Source of the DNA: Phenylobacterium sp.
GTDB lineage: Bacteria > Pseudomonadota > Alphaproteobacteria > Caulobacterales > Caulobacteraceae
Assembly (NCBI RefSeq): GCF_004299445.1
Contig: NZ_SCTC01000063.1
Coordinates: forward strand, 62,001-126,000
Reading direction: 5' to 3'
DNA: 64,000 nucleotides
Shown: positions 1 through 8,294 of the stretch, in pieces
How the letters are laid out: each line of letters starts with the position of its first letter
Numbering within the stretch: the stretch's first letter is position 1
The notes under the pieces: generated by a model
What the model was told of the DNA's origin: nothing
The model's input: the letters and a program-made list of their open reading frames with translations, nothing else
Databases searched by the model: none
Made by a program: the position numbers and the translations under genes

Positions 1-707
1 ACGACTGGCCCGATGATCGGGGAGGCGACGGCCGCGCGGAATCCGTCGGCGATCTCGCTGCCGAGATAGCGCAACGGATGACCAGCCTGCGGCGCGCGAG
101 TCTCGCGGAGGCGGGGGCGCATGCGCAGCGCCGCGACCCCGGCCGCCAGCAGCAGGCCCGCCTGACCGAACAGGAGGGCGGCGACGCCCACCAGCGGCGC
201 CATGATCGCCGCCACCATGCCCAGGATCTGTCCGGCGAACTGGGCCATGAAGGCGCCCGACACCGCCCGCTGCACGCCGCCCTCGACGGGCGCCACGTGG
301 CTGAGAAGCGCGTCCCGGGCCGGTGTGGCGAAGGCGCCGATCACCCCCACCGTCAGGGCGTAGACGATCAGCAGGCCGTAGGTGAGCCGGCCGGCGGAGA
401 CCAGGCCCGCGAGCCCCAGGAAGACGGCCGTCGAGACCAGGCAGGCCAGCACCACGATCCGTTTGCCGTCGGCCCGATCGGCGATGAAGCCGCCCAGCAG
501 GATCAGAAGCGTGGTGGGCAGGCTCTGGCACATCTGGGCGATGCCCAGGCGGATCTCATTCTCCTGCAGGACCACCCGGACCAGATAGGGGAACAGCACC
601 ATCTGGACGCCGAACGCCAGGAACCAGGCGGCGTGCGCGAACAGATAGGCCCCGAAGCCCGTGGGGGCGGCCGCCTGCCCCTCGGCTGTCTCGACTCTCG
701 TCGCCAC
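1..707 (-). CDS. MFS transporter (partial, C-terminus outside window)
   Basis: Translating the minus strand from a GTG at 707 gives about 235 residues of a major facilitator superfamily protein. Several hydrophobic helices are visible, with a cytoplasmic loop motif GGFIADRADGKRIV between helices 2 and 3, which is the usual MFS loop signature (G-x-x-x-D-R-x-G-R/K). The composition resembles drug or siderophore exporters of the EntS type, but the substrate cannot be told. The GTG start is supported by a GGGGGAG ribosome site 6-7 bases upstream, and no ATG fits better. The gene runs off the left edge, so the second half of the transporter is missing here. It is divergent from the crotonase gene at 822. 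Confidence 0.8.
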   Translation of the reverse strand, partial: MATRVETAEGQAAAPTGFGAYLFAHAAWFLAFGVQMVLFPYLVRVVLQENEIRLGIAQMCQSLPTTLLILLGGFIADRADGKRIVVLACLVSTAVFLGLAGLVSAGRLTYGLLIVYALTVGVIGAFATPARDALLSHVAPVEGGVQRAVSGAFMAQFAGQILGMVAAIMAPLVGVAALLFGQAGLLLAAGVAALRMRPRLRETRAPQAGHPLRYLGSEIADGFRAAVASPIIGPV

Positions 708-821
708 GCCTGCTCCCCCTCGAAGCCCGAGCATGGCACGCTGACGGCGTAAGCGAAAATCCATTGCCCTCGCCTAGGGGCAAGCGCTTACCCTTGGGGC
801 AAAGGATCAGGAGGACTTCCC
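708..821. promoter_or_regulatory. Divergent intergenic region with GGGGCAA repeats
   Basis: This 114-base gap separates two divergent genes and must hold both promoters. The heptamer GGGGCAA occurs at 777-783 and 796-802, a matching TTGCCC lies at 764-769 on the other arm, and AAGCGCTT at 782-789 is a perfect palindrome. Such spacing could be a regulator site, but no known consensus is recognised. A good ribosome site (AGGAGG, ending near 812) serves the gene at 822. Confidence 0.3.
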
Positions 822-1658
822 ATGGCCGACAGCGCCCCCGCGAACGCCCCGCAAGCCGCAGCTGAAACCGCCGGACCCGAGGTGTTGTACGAGGTCAGCG
901 AACACATCGCGACGCTCACCCTGAACCGGCCTGAGCGGATGAACACCATCTCGGGGCCGATGCTGAACCAGCTGACCGAGCTGCTGCTGAAGGCCGACCG
1001 CGACCGTGACGTGCGCTGCATCATCCTGACGGGCACGGGCCGGGCGTTCTGCGCCGGCCTGAACCTGGGCGGGGCCACCAAGGGCAGCACGGGCCTGGAG
1101 GGCGCGTCGACCTCGACCAACCTGGACCTGCGGTTCACGCCGCCGACCGTGCTGTTCAACCTGGACACGCCCACCATCTGCGCGCTGAACGGCTCGGCCG
1201 CCGGCTACGGTATGGATACGGCCCTGGGCTGCGACATCCGGATCATGGCCGACGGCGCCAAGATGGCCGCGGCCTTCGTCAAGCGCGGCATCGTGCCCGA
1301 GAGCGGCGGCACCTGGCTGCTGCCGCGGCTGCTGGGCTGGTCGAAAGCGTCAGAGATCATCTTCACCGGCCGGACCCTGACGGCCGCCGAGTGCGTCGAG
1401 CTGGGCCTGGCGTCAAAGGCGGTGCCCGAGGCCGAGGTGGCTGCGACCGCCCGCGCCCTGGCCCTGGAAATCGCCGCCAATGCGCCGCTCGCGGTCCAGG
1501 CTTCGAAGCGGATGATGCGGATGGGCCTGTCCGAGGGCTTCGACGAGCATGTGCACCACGTCTTCCTGCAGCTGTTGCCGCTGTTGCGGACGGAAGACGC
1601 GCTGGAGGGTATGAAGGCGTTCATGGAGAAGCGGACGCCGCAGTTCTCCAGCAAGTAG
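822..1658 (+). CDS. Enoyl-CoA hydratase/isomerase family protein (crotonase, PaaG-like)
   Basis: 278 residues, the usual crotonase length. The oxyanion-hole segments are visible: FCAGLNL near residue 83 and the GSAAGYGMD helix near residue 126. The active-site segment VPESGGTWLLPRLLG followed by SEIIFTGRTL resembles the PaaG/isomerase-like branch rather than classic FadB-type hydratases. One of the two usual catalytic glutamates (in SEI) is present, while the other position appears to be replaced. The protein would act on an acyl-CoA in the cytoplasm; the exact substrate is unknown. The ATG is preceded by AGGAGG. The next gene starts only 10 bases downstream, so they may be co-transcribed, although the products look unrelated. 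Confidence 0.88.
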   Translation: MADSAPANAPQAAAETAGPEVLYEVSEHIATLTLNRPERMNTISGPMLNQLTELLLKADRDRDVRCIILTGTGRAFCAGLNLGGATKGSTGLEGASTSTNLDLRFTPPTVLFNLDTPTICALNGSAAGYGMDTALGCDIRIMADGAKMAAAFVKRGIVPESGGTWLLPRLLGWSKASEIIFTGRTLTAAECVELGLASKAVPEAEVAATARALALEIAANAPLAVQASKRMMRMGLSEGFDEHVHHVFLQLLPLLRTEDALEGMKAFMEKRTPQFSSK

Positions 1659-1668
1659 GGAGTAGGCC

Positions 1669-2310
1669 GTGAATTTCAGGGTCGCGGTGATCGGTCTGGC
1701 CTTGCTGGTCGCGGCCTGCGAAGGCAAGCGCGCCGACGTGTCGACGATGCCGGACGCCGCCGCCACGGCGGCGCCGGCCGTGGCGGTCGCGCCGGCGATG
1801 CCCGCCGATGCGCCGCCGCCCGAAGGCGCCGAGGCCGTCGATGCGGCCCTGAGCGCGGCGAAGGCCTTCAACGAAGCGGCGGCGCCGGCATTGACCGCCG
1901 TCGGCGAGCAGGAAGCCAAGATCCGCGCCGCGGCGGCCCGGGCGCTGGCGGCGGCGCGCGGCGCCGAGTCCGCAGCCGAGGGTCAACGGACGGGGCTCAC
2001 GGCGCGGGTCAGCGCTGCGCGGCGCGAGGCGGATGCGGCCCGCAAGTCTCTGCTGGACGGTCAGGCCAAGTGGAAGGTCGATGGTGAGACCCAGGCGGCG
2101 GCCGTTCAGGCGGCTGTCGAAGCCTGCAACGCCAACGAGGCGCTGGCGGCCTATGCAGGCTGCGCGGCGCTGGCGGCGGAGCAGACCCTGATGACGACGA
2201 ACATCGAGGCGTTGGCGGCGCGCTATCAGGCGGCGGACGCGGCCTATGCCGCCGAGCGCGCCAAGCTGGAAGAGGCGGCGGCGTCGCTGGCGCTGGCGGC
2301 GCTGCGATAG
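1669..2310 (+). CDS. Putative lipoprotein, Ala-rich and probably coiled-coil
   Basis: 213 residues starting at GTG. The N-terminus is a lipoprotein signal peptide with the lipobox LVAAC, cysteine near residue 18, so the mature protein should be lipid-anchored, probably in the outer membrane. The rest is extremely rich in Ala, Glu, Lys and Arg with heptad-like spacing, suggesting a long helical coiled coil. Two short segments near the C-terminal third carry cysteines (AVEACNANEALAAYAGCAAL) that could form a disulfide. No family is recognised. It lies 10 bases after the crotonase. Confidence 0.65.
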   Translation: MNFRVAVIGLALLVAACEGKRADVSTMPDAAATAAPAVAVAPAMPADAPPPEGAEAVDAALSAAKAFNEAAAPALTAVGEQEAKIRAAAARALAAARGAESAAEGQRTGLTARVSAARREADAARKSLLDGQAKWKVDGETQAAAVQAAVEACNANEALAAYAGCAALAAEQTLMTTNIEALAARYQAADAAYAAERAKLEEAAASLALAALR

Positions 2311-2493
2311 CCGGTCTTGAACCGGGCGAAGGGCCCCCTACATGTGCGGACGATCGCGCTCCCGGTCCCTACCCCCTTGGGATCCTGTGAGCGACGGGTG
2401 TGCGGCCCTGGCGCCTTAGATGGCTGCCGGGGCCGCCTTCGTTTCGGGGCCGCGACGCCGCCCCGCTGAGGGGCGGCGTGCAGCGTCGAAAAC

Positions 2494-2700
2494 CTAGCGG
2501 TTCTGATCGCCCTGGCCCTGTTGGCCCGTTCGGCCATCCTGCCCGGCTTCGTTCTGCTTTGCGCCGTCCTGGCCACCCTGCTGGCCCTGACGGTCACGCT
2601 GCTGCTGCTGCTGGTCGGGCTGCTGCTGCGTGCCCGAGTTGTCCTGCTGCTGCGGACGGCGGGTGGGGTCGTTCGGGTTCATGTTGTTTTCGTTGCCCAT
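2494..2700 (-). CDS. Small Gln/Asp/Gly-rich disordered protein
   Basis: 68 residues, almost entirely Gln, Asn, Asp, Gly, Arg and Thr with no hydrophobic core, so it should be intrinsically disordered and very soluble. It contains runs of Q and repeated QGQ/GQDG units. The ATG at 2700 has a good GGAAGGAA ribosome site, which is the main reason to accept it as a gene. The reading frame continues upstream of this ATG, but that part lacks a start signal and overlaps the promoter. Hydrophilic small proteins of this kind are often stress or stationary-phase proteins in alphaproteobacteria; that role is only an inference. Confidence 0.6.
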   Translation of the reverse strand: MGNENNMNPNDPTRRPQQQDNSGTQQQPDQQQQQRDRQGQQGGQDGAKQNEAGQDGRTGQQGQGDQNR

Positions 2701-2840
2701 GGGATGTTCCTTCCGGTTTTGAGAACGCGGCCCACCGGACCGCCCACCCAAAAGCGCTGAGCGACCAAGGGGTTCGGCTTCGCCATGGGTAACGTTTTCG
2801 CGTTGTCGGCGAGCCGACAGACCGGCGGGCGTCCTGGCGG

Positions 2841-3332
2841 TCAGCCCGGATCGGCGTCCGTGGGCGGATGGGCGGTGAACCAGGCCTCCAGCGCCTCGCT
2901 CGCCGCGGTGGGGCAGCCGGCCTCGTAGACCTGGACGATGGCGTCCAGCGTCTTCAGCTGATCCGACGCGGGGCATACGCCCGAACGGGTCTTGCGCAGG
3001 GCCATGCCGCCGGCGGCTTGGCGGCCGGGCGGGGCGACGATGACCTTCAGGATCGCCAGTCGGTCGGCGTCGCCCTGGCTGGCGGTGCGCCGGGGCAGCA
3101 CCACGCCGCCCGCCGCGCCCTTGAGCCGAACCAGGTCGCCGGTGGCGTGCATGAGGACGACAGAGCCGCCCGCCGGCAGCGGGATCCGCGCACCGGCGTC
3201 GAAGGCCTGGCCGCGGGCCAACGCCGGGTCGGTGGAGCTGACCACCACATAGTCGCGCGCCGAGGCGGAGGCTGCGAAGGCGGCCAGCGCGAGCCCGGCA
3301 AGAAGGGAGACGCCACGAAACGGGAAGGCCAT
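2841..3332 (-). CDS. Exported hypothetical protein
   Basis: 163 residues from the ATG at 3332 (an in-frame GTG at 3359 would add nine). The N-terminus MAFPFRGVSLLAGLALAAF followed by ASASARD is a clear Sec signal peptide. The mature part begins DYVVVSSTDPALARGQAF and holds a short beta-rich domain (IPLPAGGSVVLMHATGDLV) and two C-terminal cysteines (SGVCPA, EAGCPT) that may pair. This looks like a small periplasmic protein of Caulobacterales with no assigned function. It stands alone, with separate upstream regions on both sides. Confidence 0.6.
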   Translation of the reverse strand: MAFPFRGVSLLAGLALAAFAASASARDYVVVSSTDPALARGQAFDAGARIPLPAGGSVVLMHATGDLVRLKGAAGGVVLPRRTASQGDADRLAILKVIVAPPGRQAAGGMALRKTRSGVCPASDQLKTLDAIVQVYEAGCPTAASEALEAWFTAHPPTDADPG

Positions 3333-3466
3333 GGCCAAGCATCGCCCGCGGGATCGCACGCTGCAAGCGCGCCGATCCGAATACGGCGTCCAGCGAACAC
3401 GGGTCGGTTAACTGGGGGTTAAGGGGTTGCGCCATATGGTCGCACCCAGAATTCCGAGGCAACGCT

Positions 3467-3640
3467 ATGGTCAGCGTCCAGCTGCGAAATTCCGGTCAAG
3501 GGCTTTGGACGGCCCTGAGCCTGCCCACGTCGGAGCAGGCGGCGCAAACCCTCGCCGCTGCGGCGAGGGCGCTGAACCTCGCCGACCAGGTGAGGATCGC
3601 GCCCTCGCCGGCTGTGAAGAGGGTGGACCTTACGGTCTAG
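3467..3640 (+). CDS. Small hypothetical protein (57 residues)
   Basis: An ATG at 3467 opens 57 codons ending at 3640, seven bases before the stop of the convergent gene at 3648. The sequence MVSVQLRNSGQGLWTALSLP and the central QAAQTLAAAARALNLADQVR read like a folded alpha/beta mini-domain rather than noise. The ribosome site is weak (CCGAGGC). The tight fit between neighbours is the best support; no family is recognised. Confidence 0.4.
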   Translation: MVSVQLRNSGQGLWTALSLPTSEQAAQTLAAAARALNLADQVRIAPSPAVKRVDLTV

Positions 3641-3647
3641 CGTCGCC

Positions 3648-4247
3648 TCACCGCGACAGGTCGCCGGGAACATCCACGTCGAACAGCACCCCGGCATCGG
3701 GCGTGGGAACCTGCGCCACCCGTGCGCCCAGGGCATGCAGCAGCGGGCGCGCGCCGGTGTCGCCCGTCAGCCCCGCCACGGCCGGGAACAGCGACCGCGA
3801 CAGCACCACCGGATGACCGCGCCGTCCGTCGAACACCGGCACGGCCGCCGACGCCCCCTTCGCCACGGCCTTCGCCAGCGGCTCCAGCACGGGTGTGGGA
3901 ATGCGCGGCATGTCGCCCAGGAATACGAACACACCCCGCGTCTTGGGCGGCAGCGACGCGACGCCGGCGCGCAGCGACGCGGCCATGCCCTCGGCGTGCC
4001 CGGGCGCATGGACGACGCGGATGGTGGTGTCGAAGGCCCGCGCGCAGGTCGCGACCGCCTCGGCGTCGGCGCCGGTCACCAGCGTGATGGACGTCACCGG
4101 CGCGGCCTGGGCCGCCGCCATCGCGTGATGCAACAGGGGCCGCCCCTCGAAGGGCGTGGTGAGCTTGCCGCCGCCGAACCGGCGGGCCTGGCCGGCGGCC
4201 AGGATCAGGGCGGCGAAGCTTTCACCAGCGGCGGGCACTGTCGTCAC
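3648..4247 (-). CDS. MocA/MobA-like molybdenum cofactor nucleotidyltransferase
   Basis: 199 residues from GTG 4247 (an upstream in-frame GTG at 4271 is possible, but the AGGGGGAA ribosome site favours 4247). The N-terminal nucleotide-binding loop [17 protein letters not shown] and the metal-binding FLGDMPRIP segment define the NTP_transf_3 fold. The LAAG...RxGG..KL style and the C-terminal [13 protein letters not shown] and FDVDVPGD motifs match MocA-type enzymes, which add CMP to Mo-molybdopterin for xanthine-oxidase-family enzymes; MobA (GMP) is the alternative. It is divergent from moaA with only 28 bases between the start codons. The molybdenum hydroxylase at 36.6-39.3 kb is a likely beneficiary. 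Confidence 0.75.
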   Translation of the reverse strand: MTTVPAAGESFAALILAAGQARRFGGGKLTTPFEGRPLLHHAMAAAQAAPVTSITLVTGADAEAVATCARAFDTTIRVVHAPGHAEGMAASLRAGVASLPPKTRGVFVFLGDMPRIPTPVLEPLAKAVAKGASAAVPVFDGRRGHPVVLSRSLFPAVAGLTGDTGARPLLHALGARVAQVPTPDAGVLFDVDVPGDLSR

Positions 4248-4275
4248 GCGCGGTTCCCCCTTATCTTGCACGCCA

Positions 4276-5316
4276 ATGACGCCCTACGACGACATGGCGC
4301 CCCCGGCCAAGGGTAGCGCATCGACCACGCCGCTGGTCGACGGCTTTGGCCGGACGGTGACCTATCTGCGCCTGTCCGTCACCGACCGCTGCGACCTGCG
4401 CTGTGTCTACTGCATGGCCGAGCACATGACCTTCCTGCCGAAGGCCGAGGTGCTGAGCCTGGAGGAGCTGGACCGCATCGCCACGGCCTTCATCGGCCTG
4501 GGAACGCGCAAGATCCGGCTGACCGGCGGCGAGCCGCTGGTGCGCAAGGGCATGATGGACCTGATCCGCAGCCTGTCGCGCCATCTGCGCAGCGGGGCTC
4601 TGGACGAGCTGACGCTCACCACCAATGGCACCCGGCTGGCCGAGTTCGCGCCGCAACTGGCGGCGGCTGGCATCCGGCGGGTGAACGTTTCGCTCGATAC
4701 GCTGAAGCCCGACCTGTTCCGCACCCTGACCCGCGGCGGGCAGGTGGCGAAGGTGCTGGAGGGTGTCGCGGCGGCGAAGGCGGCGGGGCTGGCGGTCAAG
4801 ATCAACACCGTGGCTCTGAAGCAGGACAACGCCGCCGAGATCCCCGACCTGATCCGCTGGGCGCATGGCGAGGGCCATGACCTGACGCTGATCGAGACCA
4901 TGCCCATGGGCGAGATCGAGGCCGACCGGACCGATCAGTACCTGTCGCTGGGCGAGGTCCGGCGCGAGCTGGAGAGCTTCTGGACGCTGGACGAGATCGC
5001 GCATCGCACCGGCGGCCCGGCCCGCTACGTGCGGATCGCCGAGACCGGCGGGCGCCTCGGCCTGATCACCCCGCTCAGCCACAACTTCTGTGAAAGCTGC
5101 AACCGCGTGCGGCTGACCTGCACCGGCACGCTGCACACCTGCCTGGGGCAGGAGGACGCCACCGACCTGCGCGCCGTCCTGCGGGCCGGCGCCACCGACG
5201 CCGAGCTGATGGCCGCGATCCGGGGCGGCGTCGATGCGAAGCCCAAGGGCCACGACTTCGAGATCGCGCGCCGCCAGCCGGCCGTGGCGCGGCACATGTC
5301 CACGACGGGCGGCTGA
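4276..5316 (+). CDS. moaA: GTP 3',8-cyclase MoaA
   Basis: 346 residues, the normal MoaA length. This radical-SAM enzyme starts molybdopterin synthesis by rearranging GTP to 3',8-cyclo-GTP. The N-terminal cluster motif is C39-DLR-C43-VY-C46, preceded by [17 protein letters not shown] and TNGTRL are the SAM-binding segments. The C-terminal cluster cysteines are in [19 protein letters not shown], and the chain ends in the conserved Gly-Gly tail (TTGG) needed for activity. The ATG at 4276 gives the family length but lacks a ribosome site. TTATCTT, 8 bases upstream, resembles a -10 element, so the message may be leaderless. moaD and moaE follow at once. Confidence 0.93.
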   Translation: MTPYDDMAPPAKGSASTTPLVDGFGRTVTYLRLSVTDRCDLRCVYCMAEHMTFLPKAEVLSLEELDRIATAFIGLGTRKIRLTGGEPLVRKGMMDLIRSLSRHLRSGALDELTLTTNGTRLAEFAPQLAAAGIRRVNVSLDTLKPDLFRTLTRGGQVAKVLEGVAAAKAAGLAVKINTVALKQDNAAEIPDLIRWAHGEGHDLTLIETMPMGEIEADRTDQYLSLGEVRRELESFWTLDEIAHRTGGPARYVRIAETGGRLGLITPLSHNFCESCNRVRLTCTGTLHTCLGQEDATDLRAVLRAGATDAELMAAIRGGVDAKPKGHDFEIARRQPAVARHMSTTGG

Positions 5317-5320
5317 ACCC

Positions 5321-5560
5321 ATGGCCCGCGTGCTGCTGTTCGGACCCTTGCGCGATCTCGCCGGCTGGCGGGAGCGGCAGATCGAGGCGGACTCGCTCTC
5401 GGCGCTTCGGATCGTGCTGGCGGCGGAGGACGCCGACCTGGGCGAGGCGATCGGCGGGCCCGGCGTGCAGGTGGCGATCGACCAGGCGGTGGTGCGCGGC
5501 GACGCGGCGCTGACTGCCGACAGCGAAGTCGCCTTCCTGCCGCCGATGAGCGGCGGATGA
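5321..5560 (+). CDS. moaD: Molybdopterin synthase sulfur carrier subunit MoaD
   Basis: 79 residues, a ubiquitin-fold protein whose C-terminal glycine carries the thiocarboxylate sulfur used to build the dithiolene of molybdopterin. The N-terminus ARVLLFGPLRDLAG and the C-terminus VAFLPPMSGG (ending in Gly-Gly) are diagnostic. The start lies 4 bases after the moaA stop, and the gene overlaps moaE by four bases (ATGA), so translation is probably coupled. That suits a protein that acts in a 2:2 complex with MoaE. Confidence 0.9.
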   Translation: MARVLLFGPLRDLAGWRERQIEADSLSALRIVLAAEDADLGEAIGGPGVQVAIDQAVVRGDAALTADSEVAFLPPMSGG

Positions 5561-6000
5561 CCATCTCGCTCACCGAGGCGCCCTTCGATCCGGGCGCATT
5601 GCTGACCGCGTTCACGCGCGGGCGCAGCGAGACCGGCGCCGTGGCCACCTTCACCGGCATCGCCCGCGCCGAGCAGGGCGCGACGGCCGTGCTGGAGCTG
5701 GAGGCCTATCCGGGCTTCACCGAGGCCGCGATCGGCAAGATCGCCGACGAGGCGCGCGGCCGCTGGGCGCTGCACGACGTGGCGATCCTGCACCGCGTGG
5801 GCAGGATCGGGCCGGGCGAACCCATCGTGTTCGTGGCCACCGCCGCGGGGCACCGCCGCGCGGCCTTCGAAGCCTGCGACTTCCTGATGGACTACCTCAA
5901 GTCCCGCGCCCCCTTCTGGAAGAAGGAACACGGCCCCGACGGCGAGCGCTGGATCGAACCCACCGCCCAGGACCACGCCGACCGCGAGCGGTGGGGTTAG
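5557..6000 (+). CDS. moaE: Molybdopterin synthase catalytic subunit MoaE
   Basis: 147 residues, the standard size. MoaE transfers two sulfurs from MoaD onto cyclic pyranopterin monophosphate. Visible signatures are GAVATFTGIAR (substrate site), ILHRVGRIGPGEPIVFV and the lysine-containing motif KSRAPFWKKE, which includes the catalytic lysine that contacts the MoaD tail. The ATG overlaps the moaD stop. Its own stop overlaps the stop of the convergent dioxygenase gene by four bases. Confidence 0.93.
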   Translation: MTISLTEAPFDPGALLTAFTRGRSETGAVATFTGIARAEQGATAVLELEAYPGFTEAAIGKIADEARGRWALHDVAILHRVGRIGPGEPIVFVATAAGHRRAAFEACDFLMDYLKSRAPFWKKEHGPDGERWIEPTAQDHADRERWG

Positions 6001-6995
6001 CCGGCCGCGACGCCCTTGCGCAGGCGCTCGTCGCCGGCGCTGAAGTTGGGATCGACCAGCCAGAGCCGCAGCAGATGGCGTTTGCGCGCCGGGTCGTTCC
6101 AGTCCTCGTACTCGGTGCGTTTGTGCAGCACGGCGGCGTTCTTCAGGAACTGCATGTCGCCGGGCCGGAAGTCCATGTCGAGGTAGAGGCTGGGGTCGTT
6201 GGCCGTGCGCTCGATGAAGGCCACCGCCTCTTCCTGGGCGCGGGTCAGCCGGGGCGTCTCGGCATGCTGCTGGCTCTCGCGAATGTACCAGGGGATGAAG
6301 AAGGTGCGCAGGCGATCGTCGGCGTAGCGGCACAGCGGCAGGTCGAACCAAGGGCGGCCGCCCGGCTTGTGCTGACCCTGGGTGTCGAAGGGAAACGGTT
6401 CGAAGAGCACCGGCGCCAGGTCGGGGCGCTCGGCCAGCAGCCGGTTGTAGATGGCGGGCGAGCTGACGATCCGGCTGACGCCGCCCGACTTGGCCGCGTG
6501 CAGACAGAAGAGCCCGATCACATCGGCGCCGTCGGTGTGGAAGTCCTGTTCGGCGCGGGTCTTGTAGAGCCGCACCCCATACGCCGTCGGGTCGGCGCCG
6601 GTGTCGCGGATGTGGCCGATGAGGTCGCCGTCGGTGTTCTGCGAGATCGCGCGGCCCATGTGCCGCCCCAGCGCCCAGTAGGCGCGCGTGCAGGTGTCTT
6701 CCGAATGGTCCTGGACCGGGAAGTCCCGCAGCAGCACGAAGCCGCGACCGCGATCCAGTTCGGCCATCCACGCCGCGATCCTGGGCGCGAGCGTCGGCAG
6801 AGGCAGGTCGTCCCGGGTCCAGTCGCTCATCGGCTTGTCGCCGGCATGCGCGACGGCTGACAGGAGTTCGTCGATGTCGGCCCGGGTGAACGCGTACTGC
6901 CAGTCGGTGCGCCCCTGCAGGTCGCAGCCGCGCCAGACGTCCGGCGACGTCAGGGTGGCAGGGACGTCGGAACGCGGCGCAGAGACCTGGTTCAT
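5997..6995 (-). CDS. TauD/TfdA-family Fe(II)/2-oxoglutarate dioxygenase
   Basis: 332 residues with the double-stranded beta-helix signature. The facial triad is recognisable as the H-T-D of DFHTDGADVIGLF (about residue 169) and the distal histidine in AAVLHKRTEYED near residue 288, where the following arginine would bind 2-oxoglutarate. Family members hydroxylate taurine, carnitine precursors, aryloxy acids and many others; the substrate here is unknown. The ATG at 6995 has a good AAGGACG ribosome site. An ATTTC-TG-GAAAT inverted repeat lies 29 bases upstream. The gene interrupts the Moco cluster, but no direct link to molybdenum is evident. Confidence 0.85.
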   Translation of the reverse strand: MNQVSAPRSDVPATLTSPDVWRGCDLQGRTDWQYAFTRADIDELLSAVAHAGDKPMSDWTRDDLPLPTLAPRIAAWMAELDRGRGFVLLRDFPVQDHSEDTCTRAYWALGRHMGRAISQNTDGDLIGHIRDTGADPTAYGVRLYKTRAEQDFHTDGADVIGLFCLHAAKSGGVSRIVSSPAIYNRLLAERPDLAPVLFEPFPFDTQGQHKPGGRPWFDLPLCRYADDRLRTFFIPWYIRESQQHAETPRLTRAQEEAVAFIERTANDPSLYLDMDFRPGDMQFLKNAAVLHKRTEYEDWNDPARKRHLLRLWLVDPNFSAGDERLRKGVAAG

Positions 6996-7023
6996 GCACA
7001 GCCGTCCTTGAGTTTATTTCGAT

Positions 7024-7035
7024 ATTTCTGGAAAT
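7024..7035. promoter_or_regulatory. Short inverted repeat upstream of the dioxygenase gene
   Basis: ATTTC-TG-GAAAT is a perfect 5-2-5 inverted repeat inside an unusually AT-rich stretch (7013-7043) between the divergent dioxygenase and moaB genes. It could be an operator or part of a promoter. No known consensus is assigned. Confidence 0.3.
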
Positions 7036-7137
7036 TTAAATCCCAGTCGCGAGCGATGACAAGCCTGGATCGGGGCCGGCGGCAGTAGGAACCGGGCGAC
7101 AGCGTCGCTAGATTGGGCCTGCAAGGAGTTCCGACCC

Positions 7138-7689
7138 ATGAACGCACCCGTCTTCACCCCCGGTGGGAAGATCGACACCGCCAAGACGCTCAAGCCCGTG
7201 AAGGTCGCGGTGCTGACCATCTCGGATACCCGCGACGAGGAGAGCGACACCTCGGGCGATCTGCTGGCCAGCCGCGTGGCCGGCGCGGGCCACGACCTGG
7301 TGGCGCGCGGGATCGTGAAGGACGACGTCGAGGCGATCCGGGCCCAGATTCTGGCCTGGGTGGGCGAAGGCGTCGAGGCCATCGTGTCCACCGGCGGCAC
7401 CGGAATCACCGGGCGCGATGTGACCCCCGAGGCGGTGCGGCCGCTGTTCGACAAGGAGATCGACGGCTTCTCGGTAGTCTTCCACATGGTGAGCTACCAG
7501 TCCGTGGGCCTGTCCACCCTGCAGAGCCGGGCGCTGGCCGGCATCGTGAAGGGCTGCTTCGTGTTCTGCCTTCCGGGCTCGAACGGCGCGGTGAAGGACG
7601 GTTGGGACAAGGTGATCTCGGCCCAGCTGGATAGCCGCCACGGCCCCTGCAACATGGTCGAGCTCATGCCCCGGCTGATGGAGTCTTGA
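7138..7689 (+). CDS. moaB: Molybdopterin adenylyltransferase-like protein MoaB
   Basis: 183 residues, MoaB/MogA fold. The [18 protein letters not shown] segment, the central [17 protein letters not shown] motif and the C-terminal [13 protein letters not shown] segment are typical. The protein binds molybdopterin and is thought to adenylate it before molybdate insertion by MoeA. The length and the N-terminal extension fit MoaB rather than MogA. A strong ribosome site (AAGGAG) precedes the ATG. moaC begins inside its last codons. Confidence 0.92.
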   Translation: MNAPVFTPGGKIDTAKTLKPVKVAVLTISDTRDEESDTSGDLLASRVAGAGHDLVARGIVKDDVEAIRAQILAWVGEGVEAIVSTGGTGITGRDVTPEAVRPLFDKEIDGFSVVFHMVSYQSVGLSTLQSRALAGIVKGCFVFCLPGSNGAVKDGWDKVISAQLDSRHGPCNMVELMPRLMES

Positions 7690-8156
7690 GCAAGCTCACC
7701 CACATCGACGAGACCGGCCGCGCGCGCATGGTCGACGTCTCGGACAAGGCGGTGACCACGCGCGAGGCCGTGGCCGAGGGGTTCCTGCGCATGGCGCCCG
7801 ACACCCTGGCGCTGGCGCTGTCCGGCGAGGGCCGGAAGGGCGACGTGCGCGCGGTGGCCGAGATCGCCGGCGTGATGGCGGCCAAGAAGACGTCCGACCT
7901 GATCCCCATGTGCCACCCCCTGCCGATCTCGAAGGCCGAGGTGCGGGTCGAGCCTGGCGACGGCGGGCTGAGCGTGACGGCGCGGGTGAAGACCACGGGC
8001 CAGACCGGCGTGGAGATGGAGGCGCTGACCGCCTGCTCGGTCGCCCTGCTGACGCTCTACGACATGCTGAAGGCCGCCGAGAAGGGCATGGTCATCGAGG
8101 CCGTGCGGCTGGTGAGCAAGACCGGCGGCAAGTCGGGGGACTTCTCCCTCCCTTAA
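7686..8156 (+). CDS. moaC: Cyclic pyranopterin monophosphate synthase MoaC
   Basis: 156 residues. MoaC converts 3',8-cyclo-GTP to cyclic pyranopterin monophosphate, directly after MoaA. Conserved segments are [14 protein letters not shown], the MCHPLPISK active-site stretch, [10 protein letters not shown] and the KAAEKGM lysine pair. The TTG start overlaps the moaB TGA in TTGA, so it is translationally coupled. The final codons and the TAA stop lie within the left arm of the large inverted repeat at 8143-8284, so the C-terminal FSLP is supplied by the repeat. Confidence 0.93.
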   Translation: MSKLTHIDETGRARMVDVSDKAVTTREAVAEGFLRMAPDTLALALSGEGRKGDVRAVAEIAGVMAAKKTSDLIPMCHPLPISKAEVRVEPGDGGLSVTARVKTTGQTGVEMEALTACSVALLTLYDMLKAAEKGMVIEAVRLVSKTGGKSGDFSLP

Positions 8157-8284
8157 TGGGGAGGGACAGCTCGCCGAAGGCGAGCAGGGGGGGGAAGTCG
8201 GGCTTGTCTGGGAGTTCGGGGAGGATCGACGCTTCCCCACCCGTCTCGCTTCGCTCGCCACCCTCCCCATAAAGGGGAGGGAAA
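8143..8284. repeat. Large imperfect inverted repeat (REP-like element) at the end of moaC
   Basis: Two arms of about 53 bases face each other across roughly 35 bases. The left arm (8143-8196) runs CCCTCCC-TTAATGGGGAGGG, then GCTCGCCGAAGGCGAGC, then GGGGAAG. The right arm (8232-8284) carries the same blocks in reverse complement: CTTCCCC, CTCGCTTCGCTCGCC, CCCTCCCCATAAAGGGGAGGG. Each arm also contains its own small hairpins. Elements of this kind are dispersed between genes in Caulobacterales. Between moaC and the convergent gene at 8295 it could serve as a two-way terminator. Confidence 0.75.
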
Positions 8285-8294
8285 GGCCTTGGGC

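Noticed and set aside
78..752. Long plus-strand open frame opposite the MFS gene
   Set aside because: It is Arg/His/Gly-rich with no domain character and mirrors the codon pattern of the minus-strand transporter.
4261..6999. 912-codon open frame on the minus strand
   Set aside because: It spans moaA, moaD, moaE and the dioxygenase in the wrong frame; all four genes have clear family motifs, so this is a high-GC shadow.
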